64,000 nucleotides of DNA from Bacteroidaceae bacterium HV4-6-C5C (GCA_007896885.1 VOIU01000002.1:124001-188000), one strand, 5' to 3'. Positions 1-10,106 are shown, counted from the first letter of the stretch. Notes: generated from the letters alone by a model not told the origin. Program-made: numbers and translations.

Positions 1-763
1 GCTCTTCATAGAATTTTCTCTCCATTACATCGGACGGAAGTTCTTGTAATATCTCTGCCAGTCCTCCCAGAACCCACGCGTTTCCCCTTCCCCAAAACAC
101 CTTCTTACCGTTAGCTTCTTTCTTGCCGAAATAGTGCCAATCACGATAAAACAATGAATCTTCTTTGTCGAACAGATAATCGTAAGTGGCCCGGTATTCA
201 TTATCCATAAATTGCAGGTATTTCCGATTACCGGTCTCCCGATAGAGCTTTGCATATACGGGTGGAGCCATGAACAAAGCATCACACCAGGTCCATCGCT
301 CGAGCGTTTTACTGTTACCATATTCCAGTCTGAAAGTGCTATTGGATGGATGGTTGACAATCCATTCCGCACGTGCCAGCGTAGGAATAAGCATTTCTTC
401 TTTTTTGTATTTACGATACAGATCAATGAACGACTGTGATACAGCGATGTCATCGGCATGGTACATACGCTTATACGGCTGCCACTCGTTGCGTGAGCCG
501 ATTTTATAAAGCCATTGGTAATAGGCACTGTCGTTATCTTCTTTCCCGGATAACTCGGCCCAATCCACCATGCCGACATAGAGTGCTCCATTTGTCCAAT
601 CCAGGTCGTGATGTTCGTGAGCCGTACTTGGATTCGCTATTTGCCAGTCCGCCACCTGCTTCAGCTTGTTTTTGACTTCCGCCTTATTAAAAGGGACTTT
701 AGAGGTGATATTCATGCCGATAAGCAAAAAAATCAAAGTAAATATCAGTCTATTCTTCTTCAT
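1..763 (-). CDS. GH105-type unsaturated uronyl hydrolase (partial, C-terminus off the left edge)
   Basis: Reading the minus strand from the ATG at 763 gives an open frame to the window edge, about 254 residues. It begins with a signal peptide (MKKNRLIFTLIFLLIG), so the enzyme is exported, probably to the periplasm. The (alpha/alpha)6 barrel signatures of the GH88/GH105 group are visible: MYHADDIAVSQ near residue 100, WCDALFMAPPVY with Asp161 where YteR-like enzymes carry the catalytic Asp, and FWGRGNAW further on. The family removes the unsaturated uronic acid that polysaccharide lyases leave at the non-reducing end. It is the last visible gene of PUL B, 107 bases after the SusD gene. This implies that the PUL B ligand contains a uronic acid and that a lyase acts upstream, perhaps beyond the left edge. 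GH88 is the alternative family; residues alone favour GH105. Confidence 0.82.
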   Translation of the reverse strand, partial: MKKNRLIFTLIFLLIGMNITSKVPFNKAEVKNKLKQVADWQIANPSTAHEHHDLDWTNGALYVGMVDWAELSGKEDNDSAYYQWLYKIGSRNEWQPYKRMYHADDIAVSQSFIDLYRKYKKEEMLIPTLARAEWIVNHPSNSTFRLEYGNSKTLERWTWCDALFMAPPVYAKLYRETGNRKYLQFMDNEYRATYDYLFDKEDSLFYRDWHYFGKKEANGKKVFWGRGNAWVLGGLAEILQELPSDVMERKFYEE

Positions 764-870
764 AACTATATAATGGATAAGTGAAGGGAATTGTCCTTGT
801 CCTAACCACCGACGGACAATTCCCTTTCTGAAAACATGGAAATAAGTTTTTTGTTTAAGTCATTCCTGAA

Positions 871-2487
871 TTATTGATACCCATCGTTTTGCGGAAATTT
901 AGCTCCGGTATTCGAATCGATAATACTTTGGGGAACAGGCCACAATACGTGATAGTCACGCATTGCCGGACCTGATTCGGAATTATACTTGCGGGTACGC
1001 TCCAGTAATTTACCGGTCCGTACCAACGTGAAACGGCGTGACTCCTCGCCTACCAACTCACGAATACGTTCATCCAACAAGAAATCCATGGTCATCTCAG
1101 CGTCGGTAATCTCACGGGTATGTGCACGTCGACGCACCACATTGATGGCTTCACGCGCTCCCGGAATATCTTTCAATCCGAGTCGGGTCTCACAAAGCAA
1201 AAGGTAGGTCTCCGCCAGACGGAACTTCATACGGTCACGGTAAGAGCCTGTCAACGAGAGATTTTCGGGGCGTCCATAAAAGAACTTCGTCAATGCGGGA
1301 TAAAGGCGGAAAGTGGTAAACCATGTTGCATCGGTTATGTCTGCCTTTTTACCGTACAGATTCGTTTTGACGTTATTATAATACCAATTGCGTTTAATGT
1401 TATATTCCGAATTACGTATGTCGTTCTCTTCGAAGAAACCACTGCCTTCACCAATCCACCATTTCATGGGTACCAATTGGGCCAGTCCGCGGCCACCTAA
1501 CGAATCCGCCAATACAAAACCGGTGATTTCGGAATACTTGGGTTCCCAGGCGCGGCGTGTCCAATCATCTGAATTTGTACCGCCACCGGTGGTGTTGTAT
1601 TCGAACTGCATCACCCAGATACTCTCCATATTACCGGAAGTGCGATTCTGGTTATTCTCGACGAACAAATCGGAAAAGACATCGCCTTTATCTTTCACCT
1701 TTCCACCGAAACGATTATCCATCAAATGAAAATGACCGCTATTAATCACATCTTCAGCCGCTTTCCCGGCTTTTGCATAGTCACCTTTCATCAGATAGAC
1801 TTCACTCAATAGATGTTCCGCCGCCCATTTGGTCAGCTTGCCCACCTTAACGGCATCGGGATTTTCCGGCAGATTTTCGACGGCAAATGTCAGGTCGTCT
1901 ATCATGTGGGATATCACCTCGGCTTTCGGGGTACGTGTGAAGTCCGTCCTGAACTGATCCTGAATCTTGTCTACATAAGGCACATCACCATATAAATAGA
2001 CCAGTGTACGATAGGCATAAGCACGGAAAAAACGTGATTCCGCCTGATAGAGAGCCTTATCGGTACTTTTATCCCAATTGGTATTTAATTCCGAATATTT
2101 CAGCATTTCATTGGCTCCCGCAATCAGGCTGTATGCCCAGTTCCAGTAAGAGCCGACAATACCGGTGTTAGGAGTCAGGGTAAGGTAACCGAAAGGCTGG
2201 ATAGACCCGTCTTTTGTACCCATGGTGGCAAGATCGGTTGCGATCTGAAGGGCTTCGTAAGGACAAGCCGCATTATGCATAAACGCACTGTTTTCACCCC
2301 ATGTGTTGTATTCGGAACGGGCTTCGGCATAAAGCCCGGCGGAACCGACTTCAAAGCCATAAGAGCTGGTATAGGTATTGTTCGGAGCCAACTCACTTTT
2401 AAGTTCCTCATCCAAGAAATTAGAGCAGCCCGAAGCAGACAGAGATACAAAAAGAGCAAGAATTGCTTTTGATATATTATTTTTCAT
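871..2487 (-). CDS. SusD-like glycan-binding lipoprotein (PUL B)
   Basis: Predicted outer-membrane surface lipoprotein of about 538 residues that partners the SusC protein encoded just upstream. The N-terminus has a lipoprotein signal peptide ending in SASGC. The N-terminal SusD region and the TPR-like helices are visible (YWNWAYSLIAGANEML, QAESRFFRAYAYRTLVYLYGDVPYV), with the C-terminal RagB/SusD region (RLAETYLLLCETRLGL) and the usual LWPVPQS ending. I placed the start at MKNNIS because it gives the better signal peptide; an ATG nine bases upstream is also possible. The SusC stop is only 18 bases away, so the pair is co-transcribed. Sugar specificity cannot be read from the sequence. Confidence 0.93.
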   Translation of the reverse strand: MKNNISKAILALFVSLSASGCSNFLDEELKSELAPNNTYTSSYGFEVGSAGLYAEARSEYNTWGENSAFMHNAACPYEALQIATDLATMGTKDGSIQPFGYLTLTPNTGIVGSYWNWAYSLIAGANEMLKYSELNTNWDKSTDKALYQAESRFFRAYAYRTLVYLYGDVPYVDKIQDQFRTDFTRTPKAEVISHMIDDLTFAVENLPENPDAVKVGKLTKWAAEHLLSEVYLMKGDYAKAGKAAEDVINSGHFHLMDNRFGGKVKDKGDVFSDLFVENNQNRTSGNMESIWVMQFEYNTTGGGTNSDDWTRRAWEPKYSEITGFVLADSLGGRGLAQLVPMKWWIGEGSGFFEENDIRNSEYNIKRNWYYNNVKTNLYGKKADITDATWFTTFRLYPALTKFFYGRPENLSLTGSYRDRMKFRLAETYLLLCETRLGLKDIPGAREAINVVRRRAHTREITDAEMTMDFLLDERIRELVGEESRRFTLVRTGKLLERTRKYNSESGPAMRDYHVLWPVPQSIIDSNTGAKFPQNDGYQ

Positions 2488-2505
2488 TGTGTACATATAT
2501 TTAGG

Positions 2506-5500
2506 TTAGAATGTTAAATTAAATCCTAATACATAAGAACGAGCGGTAGGATATGAAGCAAACCAGCTGGTGTCATAGTTCAGTATGCTGCGTATATCGC
2601 AGAAAGTATAAAGATTTTCTACGCTGAGATTGACTCCCACACCACCAAGGCCAAGGCTCTTTATCAGTTTCGAATTGAAATTGTAACCCAGAACGATGTT
2701 CTTGATCTGGATATAAGTGAAATCTTTATAATAACTGTGACCGTCAAAATTAGTATAAACAGGGGAAGCATATTTTGAATTGGGATGTTCCGGTGTCCAA
2801 TAATTGGCATTATGCAGATAATTATAGAGGTTGTAACTCCAACTGGATATATTGGCTTCATTCAATTCACGCGTCACCTTGAATGTTCCGTTTAGCAAAA
2901 CAGACAGATAGAAATTTTTATAGGTCAGCGTATTGCCCATAGACATTAGGAAACTTGGATTTTTAGAACCTATAATGACTTTATCATTCGAATTGATGTA
3001 CCCATTTCCATCTGCATCCAGCACTTTGGCGGAACCGGGCTTGGCTCCTTTCTGGATTTCCTTTACCGTGCCATCGGCCGCGGTATAGGTAAACTGATCT
3101 CCTTGTTGCCAAATACCATCGACTTTATAGTCGTAGTAGACTCTCAAAGGCTTGCCGATGAACCAATTATTAGTAATATCATTTTTTTTATCGCCACGCA
3201 AATCGACAATCTTGTCACGGTTTAACGAGAAAACAAGATTGGTACTCCACTCAAAATTCTTGTTGCGCATATTCACGGTATTCAGTGTGACTTCAATACC
3301 TTTATTACGTGTTTTACCCACATTATCCCAAATGGTTTTGTAACCATTCATGATGGGTACGGTACGTTTCATCAGCAGATCTTTCGTATTGGAAAGATAC
3401 ATTTCCACATTACCGTTTATGCGTCCTCCCAGAAAAGAATAGTCGATACCCACATTGAATTTCCGGGTTGTTTCCCATTTCAGATTCGGATTTCCCACGC
3501 CGTCATTGGCTAAATAAACGGCATTGACGCCTGTTGCTCCGTCACCCCAGATGTAATTGGTGAGATGAAGACGGTCGAGCGTCTGATAAGGACTGATAGC
3601 CTGATTACCGTTGGAACCGTATGACACGCGAAGTTTCAACTGATCCAACCAGCTTTGCGCATTTTCCATAAAATTTTCAGAGGCTATATTCCATGCTGCG
3701 GCTACAGAGGGAAAGAATGCATACTTGTTGTTTGCACCAAATGCCGAATAGCCGTCGGAACGTCCTGTTAAAGTCAGCAGGTATTTACCTGCATACGAAT
3801 AGTTCAATCGAAGCATATAGGACAGCATAGACGTTTCCTGCAGCCCCGAGCTAACTGTCTTCTTATTCTCCCCGGCATTTATATTATCATAGCTCGAATC
3901 ATCATTTACAAAGCTTTCGGCAGATTCGCCGGCTGATCTTTTCTGGGTTTGCTGCACACTAAACAAGCCGGTTGCATCTAAACGATGTTTACCGAAGCTA
4001 CGGTTGTATTTAAGGAGGTTTTCCCAAGTATAATCCCAGTAATTATCATTGCTGATGCTGGCCTTACCGTTGGCTATTCTGCCGTCTTTCGTATTGCGTC
4101 CGTAATATGTGCCGGTGAAGCTGCTACGATAATTATAGCCGAAAGTGGTACGGGCGGAAAGTCCCTTTAAAGGAAATAAAATATCGGCATAACCATTGAG
4201 GAAGAAGTTCCGGCTGGTCTGATCCTGATCGGCCTTGACATTAGCCATCGGGTTGATGATTAACGACTGATCCATGGGTTCTTCATAATAGTTCCCGCTT
4301 TCATCTTTATAAATGCCATAAGGACTTTGTTTGACGGCATGTTCGATATTCGGAGTAATACCTCCACCATCTTTTTGTACGAACTGGGTCTCCACTCCGA
4401 TGGTCAGCCATTTGTTCAGCACTTGGGTAATGCTCAAATTCATATTGTAACGTTTCATGGCAGAGTTGTAAACCACTCCTTCCTGATCCAGATACGAAGC
4501 CGCACCCATATAAGTGGTGCTTTCGGTTCCTCCGGATATGCCAACCTGATGCTCCATGGTGAAAGCATTACGGAAGATATAATCTTGCCAGTCGTTGGTG
4601 ATACCTTGTTTGTAGTTTATCAGTTCACTGGCACTCAGAATATTCTCTGGAGCAAGCTGATCACCACTCCATCCGTCTTTCAGGCGGGCAATGTCTTGCT
4701 TGAATCGGATGTACTCATCCGGAGTCATCACGTCTATTCTCTGTTGGGGTTGCGATATTCTTAATTGGCCTTTATAAGTGACCTGGGGCGTACCATTTTT
4801 ACCTTTTTTAGTCTGAATCAAGATAACCCCGTTAGAGCCGCGGGATCCATAGATAGCGGCGGCGGAAGCATCTTTTAATACACTGATATTTTCGATGATA
4901 TTGGGGTCGATATCACTCAAAGAACCGTTATATGGAATTCCGTCCAATACAATAAGTGGTGAGTTGTCGGCACTTAAAGAATTTTCTCCACGTATACGAA
5001 GGGTCTGGTTGGCACCGGGAGTTGCATCACCGGTTGTTATATTCAAACCCGGAATTTGACCGACAAGACGGTCCATCAGGTTACTGCTGTTAATCATGTT
5101 GATCTTTTTCTGATCAACCGACACCACTCCTCCTGTTAAATCGGACTTTCGTTGCGAACCATAACCGACAACCACAACTTCCTCCAGCTTCTTTACATTA
5201 GCAAGTAGCTTGACTACGTTTTTTTGATCCGCTTTGACAATTTGGGTGGTATAACCAACATAAGATATTTTCAGCATACTCCCTGTCGGAGCATTCAGCA
5301 TATATTTACCGTCAAGGTCTGTTATAACTCCTTGGTTTGTACCTACCAGTAAGACATTTGCTCCGATGATCGGTTCACCGTTTTCATCAACTACGGTTCC
5401 TGTTATTTTCCGCATTTGTCCTGATAAGTGTTTCTCATTTGAAATAACGATATGAGTAGCGTCAATTTCAAATGTTGCATTTATCCCTTTTAATAGTGTT

Positions 5501-5736
5501 GCAACTGTTTTAGAAATTGTTTCGTTATTTACGTTCAGACTGACTTTTTGATTTACATTGATTTGCTGTGAATCATAAAAGAAAGTATATCCACTTGCCT
5601 TTTCAACCTGAGCCATAGCTTCTGACAACGAAATATTTGTAAATTTTAATGTGATCAACTTTTCTTTGTTTTGTGCAAAAGTCGAAGCACACAGCAGTAT
5701 AAGTATAAGAATAATGAGTTGTTTTTTTACATTCAT
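2506..5736 (-). CDS. SusC-like TonB-dependent outer-membrane transporter with STN domain (PUL B)
   Basis: Predicted 22-strand outer-membrane transporter, about 1076 residues, that imports glycan fragments using TonB energy. After a signal peptide ending CASTFAQ comes an STN (secretin/TonB short N-terminal) domain at about residues 25-95, a carboxypeptidase-regulatory-like beta-sandwich (ITGTVVDENGEPIIGANV), the TonB-box/plug segment (LEEVVVVGYG) and a long barrel ending in FNLTF. The STN domain is the part that usually contacts a FecR anti-sigma factor, and such a gene lies immediately upstream, so substrate import should signal to the ECF sigma factor. The start is placed at MNVKKQ because the longer frame begins with a TTG and lacks a proper signal peptide. 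The SusD gene follows after 18 bases. Confidence 0.95.
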   Translation of the reverse strand: MNVKKQLIILILILLCASTFAQNKEKLITLKFTNISLSEAMAQVEKASGYTFFYDSQQINVNQKVSLNVNNETISKTVATLLKGINATFEIDATHIVISNEKHLSGQMRKITGTVVDENGEPIIGANVLLVGTNQGVITDLDGKYMLNAPTGSMLKISYVGYTTQIVKADQKNVVKLLANVKKLEEVVVVGYGSQRKSDLTGGVVSVDQKKINMINSSNLMDRLVGQIPGLNITTGDATPGANQTLRIRGENSLSADNSPLIVLDGIPYNGSLSDIDPNIIENISVLKDASAAAIYGSRGSNGVILIQTKKGKNGTPQVTYKGQLRISQPQQRIDVMTPDEYIRFKQDIARLKDGWSGDQLAPENILSASELINYKQGITNDWQDYIFRNAFTMEHQVGISGGTESTTYMGAASYLDQEGVVYNSAMKRYNMNLSITQVLNKWLTIGVETQFVQKDGGGITPNIEHAVKQSPYGIYKDESGNYYEEPMDQSLIINPMANVKADQDQTSRNFFLNGYADILFPLKGLSARTTFGYNYRSSFTGTYYGRNTKDGRIANGKASISNDNYWDYTWENLLKYNRSFGKHRLDATGLFSVQQTQKRSAGESAESFVNDDSSYDNINAGENKKTVSSGLQETSMLSYMLRLNYSYAGKYLLTLTGRSDGYSAFGANNKYAFFPSVAAAWNIASENFMENAQSWLDQLKLRVSYGSNGNQAISPYQTLDRLHLTNYIWGDGATGVNAVYLANDGVGNPNLKWETTRKFNVGIDYSFLGGRINGNVEMYLSNTKDLLMKRTVPIMNGYKTIWDNVGKTRNKGIEVTLNTVNMRNKNFEWSTNLVFSLNRDKIVDLRGDKKNDITNNWFIGKPLRVYYDYKVDGIWQQGDQFTYTAADGTVKEIQKGAKPGSAKVLDADGNGYINSNDKVIIGSKNPSFLMSMGNTLTYKNFYLSVLLNGTFKVTRELNEANISSWSYNLYNYLHNANYWTPEHPNSKYASPVYTNFDGHSYYKDFTYIQIKNIVLGYNFNSKLIKSLGLGGVGVNLSVENLYTFCDIRSILNYDTSWFASYPTARSYVLGFNLTF

Positions 5737-5845
5737 GATTTTCTTAAATTTAAAGATTAATGTAGGTTTATTTATATACAATATTGATCTATTGTTGTGT
5801 TTTTTGTTTTACATAGGCATTCATTTAATAAGTTAGTTTCTCATT

Positions 5846-6856
5846 TTATCTTGTAGCTACAGAATTTATTTTCAGTTCATTCTTCTCATTAAAAGAATAC
5901 TTCATCGGATTGATATGCGACATGATGCGAAGAATCTCGTCCAACGGTTCACCACGCAATGTGAACGTATAGAAGTATTTATCAGATAATGCGGGATCCA
6001 AATCAATCTTTATCCGATACCATTTAGAGAGTAATTTGCAAATCTCTCCCAACGAACGGTTCCTGAATACGAACTTATTGTTAGCCCAGGAAGAAGCAAA
6101 CATCACATCATCTTTTTTCACTTTAATTACCCGGGTGTTGCGATTATAAATAGCGGTTTCACCGGGATGAAGAAAACGGTTCTCGGTTTGGGTCATCAGT
6201 GAAACGGAACCTTCTACCAGACTTACCAGTATGTTCTTTGAGTCGGGGAATGCGTCGACATTGAATTTTGTGCCGTGCACGATGATGCGCAAGCCTTCAG
6301 CTTGAACAATAAAGGGTTTGCTCATATCATGTTTCACATTAAAATAAGCTTCTCCGCTCACACTCACGTTACGCTCTTTTTCATCCATCTTAGAATCATA
6401 CCTCAAAGCGGTTTCGGCATGCATCCACACTTCACTGCCATCAGGTAGCAGAACTTTCGATTTACCCGACAGATTAGTGTACATTTGGGTTACAGGTTTG
6501 GTGTAGCCCTTAAGAAATCCAATGTAGAATGAGCAACCGATAGCCAAAGCAATACATGCCGCAACGGCATAGCGGTATATCCGTTTCAGTCCGAAACCGG
6601 TGCCGGGTGCTTTAGCTTTTTTAGTCTCCGGTTCGCCAAGATGCATACGATTGACCAGTTCATTCCAGTAGTATTCAGTATCGGGCGTATAACTTTCAGC
6701 ATTTGCCTGAATTCCGTTCCATAACAGTTGTAATTCCTTGAATAATAATTCGTTGTTACTGTTAGCCAACCAATTTTCCAGTTGTTGCTCTTCATCTTTA
6801 GAATTTTCATGCTTTAGCTTCAGGACGATTAAATTCCAAGGAACATTTTTTTTCAT
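5846..6856 (-). CDS. FecR-type anti-sigma factor (PUL B)
   Basis: Inner-membrane anti-sigma regulator. The first 85 or so residues form a cytoplasmic sigma-binding segment (ENWLANSNNELLFKELQLLWNG is a typical feature). One transmembrane helix follows (YRYAVAACIALAIGCSFYIG), then a periplasmic FecR domain (SGKSKVLLPDGSEVWMHAET, VSGEAYFNVKHD, VHGTKFNVDAF) and a C-terminal DUF4974 domain (FRNRSLGEICKLLSKWYRIKI). It should relay the substrate state of the STN-bearing SusC protein to the ECF sigma factor encoded divergently at 7006. The start could be 6856 or 6880; the longer frame opens with TTG and is unlikely. There are 109 non-coding bases before SusC, room for an ECF-dependent promoter. Confidence 0.9.
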   Translation of the reverse strand: MKKNVPWNLIVLKLKHENSKDEEQQLENWLANSNNELLFKELQLLWNGIQANAESYTPDTEYYWNELVNRMHLGEPETKKAKAPGTGFGLKRIYRYAVAACIALAIGCSFYIGFLKGYTKPVTQMYTNLSGKSKVLLPDGSEVWMHAETALRYDSKMDEKERNVSVSGEAYFNVKHDMSKPFIVQAEGLRIIVHGTKFNVDAFPDSKNILVSLVEGSVSLMTQTENRFLHPGETAIYNRNTRVIKVKKDDVMFASSWANNKFVFRNRSLGEICKLLSKWYRIKIDLDPALSDKYFYTFTLRGEPLDEILRIMSHINPMKYSFNEKNELKINSVATR

Positions 6857-6953
6857 AATCACTTTTTTTGTTCTTTTCATTATTATGACACATAAACTGT
6901 GGTTACCCCTATATTCCAACTCTATAATTCTTCTTTTTTTAGAATTAAATGAT

Positions 6954-6961
6954 TAACTTTG
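6954..6961 (+). promoter_or_regulatory. -7 element of a Bacteroides-type promoter for the ECF sigma gene
   Basis: TAACTTTG matches the Bacteroidota -7 consensus TAnnTTTG and lies 44 bases before the sigma-factor ATG. The -33 box is poor (a T-run at 6931-6940). It sits in the 149-base gap shared with the divergent FecR gene. Confidence 0.5.
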
Positions 6962-7005
6962 AGTCTGAAAATACAGATCAGTCTAATACTTCTTGAATCC
7001 TAATT

Positions 7006-7551
7006 ATGTCCACAAACGACATCCTGTTATTACAGTTAATCAAGCAAGACGACGAAAAAGCGTTCAAATATATTTTTGATACTTATTTTGTCTCTCTTTG
7101 CCGTTTTATGGCACTTTATCTGAAAGATAAGCAAGAGGTGGAAGAGATTGCTTTAACTATTTTCATGAATTTATGGGAAAACAGAGCTACTCTGACACTT
7201 AAAATCTCATTTAAAGCTTATCTCTTTCAGGCGGCACGTAATCGATGTCTGAATGTACTGCGCGATAGAAAGAATACTGTATCCATTGAAGACTCCGAAG
7301 GATGTGCTTATGATTTATCCACTGAGACATCTGTTGAAATGGAAGAATTAAACCGACTGATTGAAGAAGCGGTTTGTTCTTTATCGGACAAATGCCGGCA
7401 GGTTTATCGTAAAAGTCGGGACGAAAGTAAAACGAATCAACAGATTGCAGAAGAGATGGATATCTCGGTCAAGACAGTGGAAGCTCAAATTACCAAAGCA
7501 TTAAAGCACATCAAGAAATTTCTGGGTGAGCAGTATGCTTATCTATTTTAA
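7006..7551 (+). CDS. ECF-family RNA polymerase sigma factor (PUL B)
   Basis: Small sigma-70 factor, 181 residues. Region 2 spans about residues 10-80 (AFKYIFDTYFVSLCRFMALYL, then EVEEIALTIFMNLWENRATL). Region 4, about 120-175, holds the helix-turn-helix TNQQIAEEMDISVKTVEAQITKALKHIK. It should direct transcription of the SusC/SusD operon when released by the FecR protein. It is transcribed away from that FecR gene rather than in an operon with it. A palindromic terminator follows 12 bases after the stop. Two residues in the region-4 core are unusual (QVYRKSRDES in place of the common FxLSR..G), which I take as subfamily variation. Confidence 0.93.
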   Translation: MSTNDILLLQLIKQDDEKAFKYIFDTYFVSLCRFMALYLKDKQEVEEIALTIFMNLWENRATLTLKISFKAYLFQAARNRCLNVLRDRKNTVSIEDSEGCAYDLSTETSVEMEELNRLIEEAVCSLSDKCRQVYRKSRDESKTNQQIAEEMDISVKTVEAQITKALKHIKKFLGEQYAYLF

Positions 7552-7563
7552 GGCTACTAAAAA

Positions 7564-7587
7564 AAGTCCTATTTTAAAATAGGACTT
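7564..7587. terminator. Bidirectional intrinsic terminator between the two PULs
   Basis: A perfect 24-base palindrome (left arm AAGTCCTATTTT, right arm its complement) flanked by A-rich sequence on the left and pyrimidines on the right. It lies between the convergent ends of the ECF sigma gene (+) and the last GH2 gene (-), and can serve both strands. Confidence 0.8.
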
Positions 7588-7633
7588 CCTTATATTCTTC
7601 ATCGGTCTTATGCAATGAGGTGAAGTAAGTAAG

Positions 7634-10096
7634 CTAATTCACCTGAATGGATAATTTACCCGTCTTAACTCCTTTTGCCGAAGCTTCAAAAGTGATCGTA
7701 CCACTATTTCCACTACTTTGGACAATTGCACTGAGCTGTCCTTTAAATGTCGGCATTGATGATCGATTAAAAGGCACGAGGCAGGTTGCATCTCCGTTAG
7801 CAGCGGCTTTGTAATAGCCCGCACCATTTACTTTCATCGAAATCATTCGATCATCACCGGTACACAGGTTATTGTTGACATCTACCAGACGAACCGTGAT
7901 ATAAACCAGGTCTTTTCCATCAGCCTTTAAATTGGTGCGGTTAGCCACCAGCTCAAGGTGATGTGGTTTGCCTGCAGTGTGAATGGTTTCTTCGGAGCTT
8001 TTATTTCCGTGAGCATCATAAGCCACAACTTTCAGTTCTCCCGGTTCGTAGATCGCATCCGTCCAAATGAGACGGTATCTGCGTAATAGTGCCAATGAAT
8101 CGGTGCTACTTTGCACTTCCTCCCGGCTCCATTTGTGTTGCCGCCCATAGCTTTTGCCATTTGCGAATAATTCGGCTTCGGGATAATCAGTGTAAACAAA
8201 GACCGGTGTGGCCTTACCTTCCCTACCCGGCCATGTCCAATGGGGAACAATATGTAACGTATGTGATTGTTTATTCCAATGACTTCTGTACAGGTAATAC
8301 CGGTCTTTCGGTATGGAAGCCAAATCGATTATTCCAAATAGTGAGCTATGGCTCGGCCAGCTATCCACACTATATGGAGAGGGTTCTCCCAGATAATCGA
8401 ACCCGGTCCAGACAAATTGTCCCAGTGTCCACGGATAATCTTCGGCCAAAGAGAAATCCACATCCGGAACATTACTCCACGAACAGTATTCCGTGTCATA
8501 TCCCGACGATTGATGATCGGGGTGCAGGACTTGTCCCTGGAGTCGGACAGGGAATTTATAAGTACCTCTTGAACTGACCGTTGATGCCGTTTCGGAACCG
8601 AGAATCATATTTTGAGGGAGTTTTTGATAGGCTTCGTGATATCGCTGGGTACGATAATTCAGTCCCGGTATGTCCAGAATGGAGGCAAATCCATTCTCCA
8701 ACACGCAACTGACCTGATCCATCCCGCAAGTGACCAGACGGGTGGGATCTTCACGATGGCATATATCCTGCAAATAGCCGGCAACCCGATACCCCTCCGC
8801 ATTGCATTGGGTGGGCACTTCATTGCCTATACTCCACATCACTACGCTGGCACTATTGCGGTATTGATGTAGCATATTGACCATATCCTTCTCCGCCCAA
8901 GTCTTAAAAAAACGATGGTAACCATTCTCGCATTTTGCCGTATCCCATTCATCAAACGGTTCAATGACCATCATAAAACCCATTTCATCGCAAAGCTCCA
9001 CCAACTCGGGGGCCGGCATATTGTGGGAAGTCCGGATTGCATCACAGCCCATATCTTTCAGTAGCGTGAGTTGATGCCTTAAAGCCTCTCTATTGACGGC
9101 TGCACCCAACGGTCCCAAATCGTGGTGATTGCATACTCCCTGGAATTTCCGCTGCCGGCCGTTCAGAAAGAAACCACGATCGGCAATAAACTCCACACTA
9201 CGGATTCCGAAGCGGGTATCGTATTGATCGACCAACTTTCCACCTGCATATATTTTAGATTTTGCGGTGTACAAATAGGGTGTTTCGGGAGACCATAAAT
9301 GAGGCTTTTCGACGATGAAATGTTGCTCAAATGGCTTATTTTTATCCATCCCGCGGGTATTGTCCTTGGAAGTAACCACCCGACCGTCAGCATCCAGAAT
9401 AGTTGTAACCATCCTGATATTGGCGGATTCGGCATTATCCAGCTGCGTTTTCAACGAAACGGAAGCAAAATCAGCGGATACATGGGGAGTGGTTACATAC
9501 GTTCCCCAGACAGGCACACGAATGGAATCCGTCATGATTAAATGCACATTTCGATACAACCCCGCTCCCGGATACCAACGGGAAGAATGGATTTTGTTTT
9601 CCAGTCTCACCGCAAGCAGATTGGTCTTTCCATCCTGATTGACATAAGGCGTAACATCAAAATGAAAAGAGTTGTATCCATAAGGCCACTCTCCCACTTC
9701 TTTTCCGTTTACGTAGATTTTAGCCTCACTCATTGCGCCATCAAAAAGCAATTCGACTTTTTTGTGGGGCAATGTCTTGAAAGTCGTCCGATACCATCCT
9801 ACCCCCATATAGGGTAGCCCTCCCGTACGTCCTGTCTTAAGCGAAGCTTTTTTCTCCATGTCCTGGACAATGGCGACATCCTGCAAATCATTATTCCTAT
9901 CGAACGGACCTGTTATGGCCCAATCATGTGGAACCACAACCGTCTCCCATTTACTATCATCGAATAAGGGATCGGAAGCGTTTGCCTGTTCTCCCTTCAT
10001 GAAACGCCATCCCTTTTCTAAAGTGATGCTACTACGCTGAGCATGAATAACCAATGAAAAACTAAACGCAACCGCAAGAAACAGAATCTTCTTCAT
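7634..10096 (-). CDS. GH2 glycoside hydrolase, beta-galactosidase-like
   Basis: Exported enzyme of 820 residues with a signal peptide ending VIHAQ. Order of domains: jelly-roll sugar-binding domain (25-190), immunoglobulin-like domain (195-300), TIM barrel (305-600), then a C-terminal beta-rich region resembling DUF4982 and an Ig-like domain (LELVANRTNLKADGKDLVYITV). The acid/base is Glu426 in WSIGNEVP and the nucleophile Glu502 in ILGSETAST, both intact. GH2 enzymes of this layout are usually annotated as exo-beta-galactosidases, but other specificities occur. It is the last gene of PUL A, ten bases after the GH3 gene. It lacks the N-x-K motif of beta-glucuronidases, unlike the GH2 enzyme at 15627. 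Confidence 0.9.
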   Translation of the reverse strand: MKKILFLAVAFSFSLVIHAQRSSITLEKGWRFMKGEQANASDPLFDDSKWETVVVPHDWAITGPFDRNNDLQDVAIVQDMEKKASLKTGRTGGLPYMGVGWYRTTFKTLPHKKVELLFDGAMSEAKIYVNGKEVGEWPYGYNSFHFDVTPYVNQDGKTNLLAVRLENKIHSSRWYPGAGLYRNVHLIMTDSIRVPVWGTYVTTPHVSADFASVSLKTQLDNAESANIRMVTTILDADGRVVTSKDNTRGMDKNKPFEQHFIVEKPHLWSPETPYLYTAKSKIYAGGKLVDQYDTRFGIRSVEFIADRGFFLNGRQRKFQGVCNHHDLGPLGAAVNREALRHQLTLLKDMGCDAIRTSHNMPAPELVELCDEMGFMMVIEPFDEWDTAKCENGYHRFFKTWAEKDMVNMLHQYRNSASVVMWSIGNEVPTQCNAEGYRVAGYLQDICHREDPTRLVTCGMDQVSCVLENGFASILDIPGLNYRTQRYHEAYQKLPQNMILGSETASTVSSRGTYKFPVRLQGQVLHPDHQSSGYDTEYCSWSNVPDVDFSLAEDYPWTLGQFVWTGFDYLGEPSPYSVDSWPSHSSLFGIIDLASIPKDRYYLYRSHWNKQSHTLHIVPHWTWPGREGKATPVFVYTDYPEAELFANGKSYGRQHKWSREEVQSSTDSLALLRRYRLIWTDAIYEPGELKVVAYDAHGNKSSEETIHTAGKPHHLELVANRTNLKADGKDLVYITVRLVDVNNNLCTGDDRMISMKVNGAGYYKAAANGDATCLVPFNRSSMPTFKGQLSAIVQSSGNSGTITFEASAKGVKTGKLSIQVN

Positions 10097-10106
10097 TCTT
10101 CCTTTT

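Noticed and set aside
25..591. 188-residue minus-strand open frame at the left edge
   Set aside because: It is out of frame with the GH105-type gene, whose reading from 763 shows clear family motifs.
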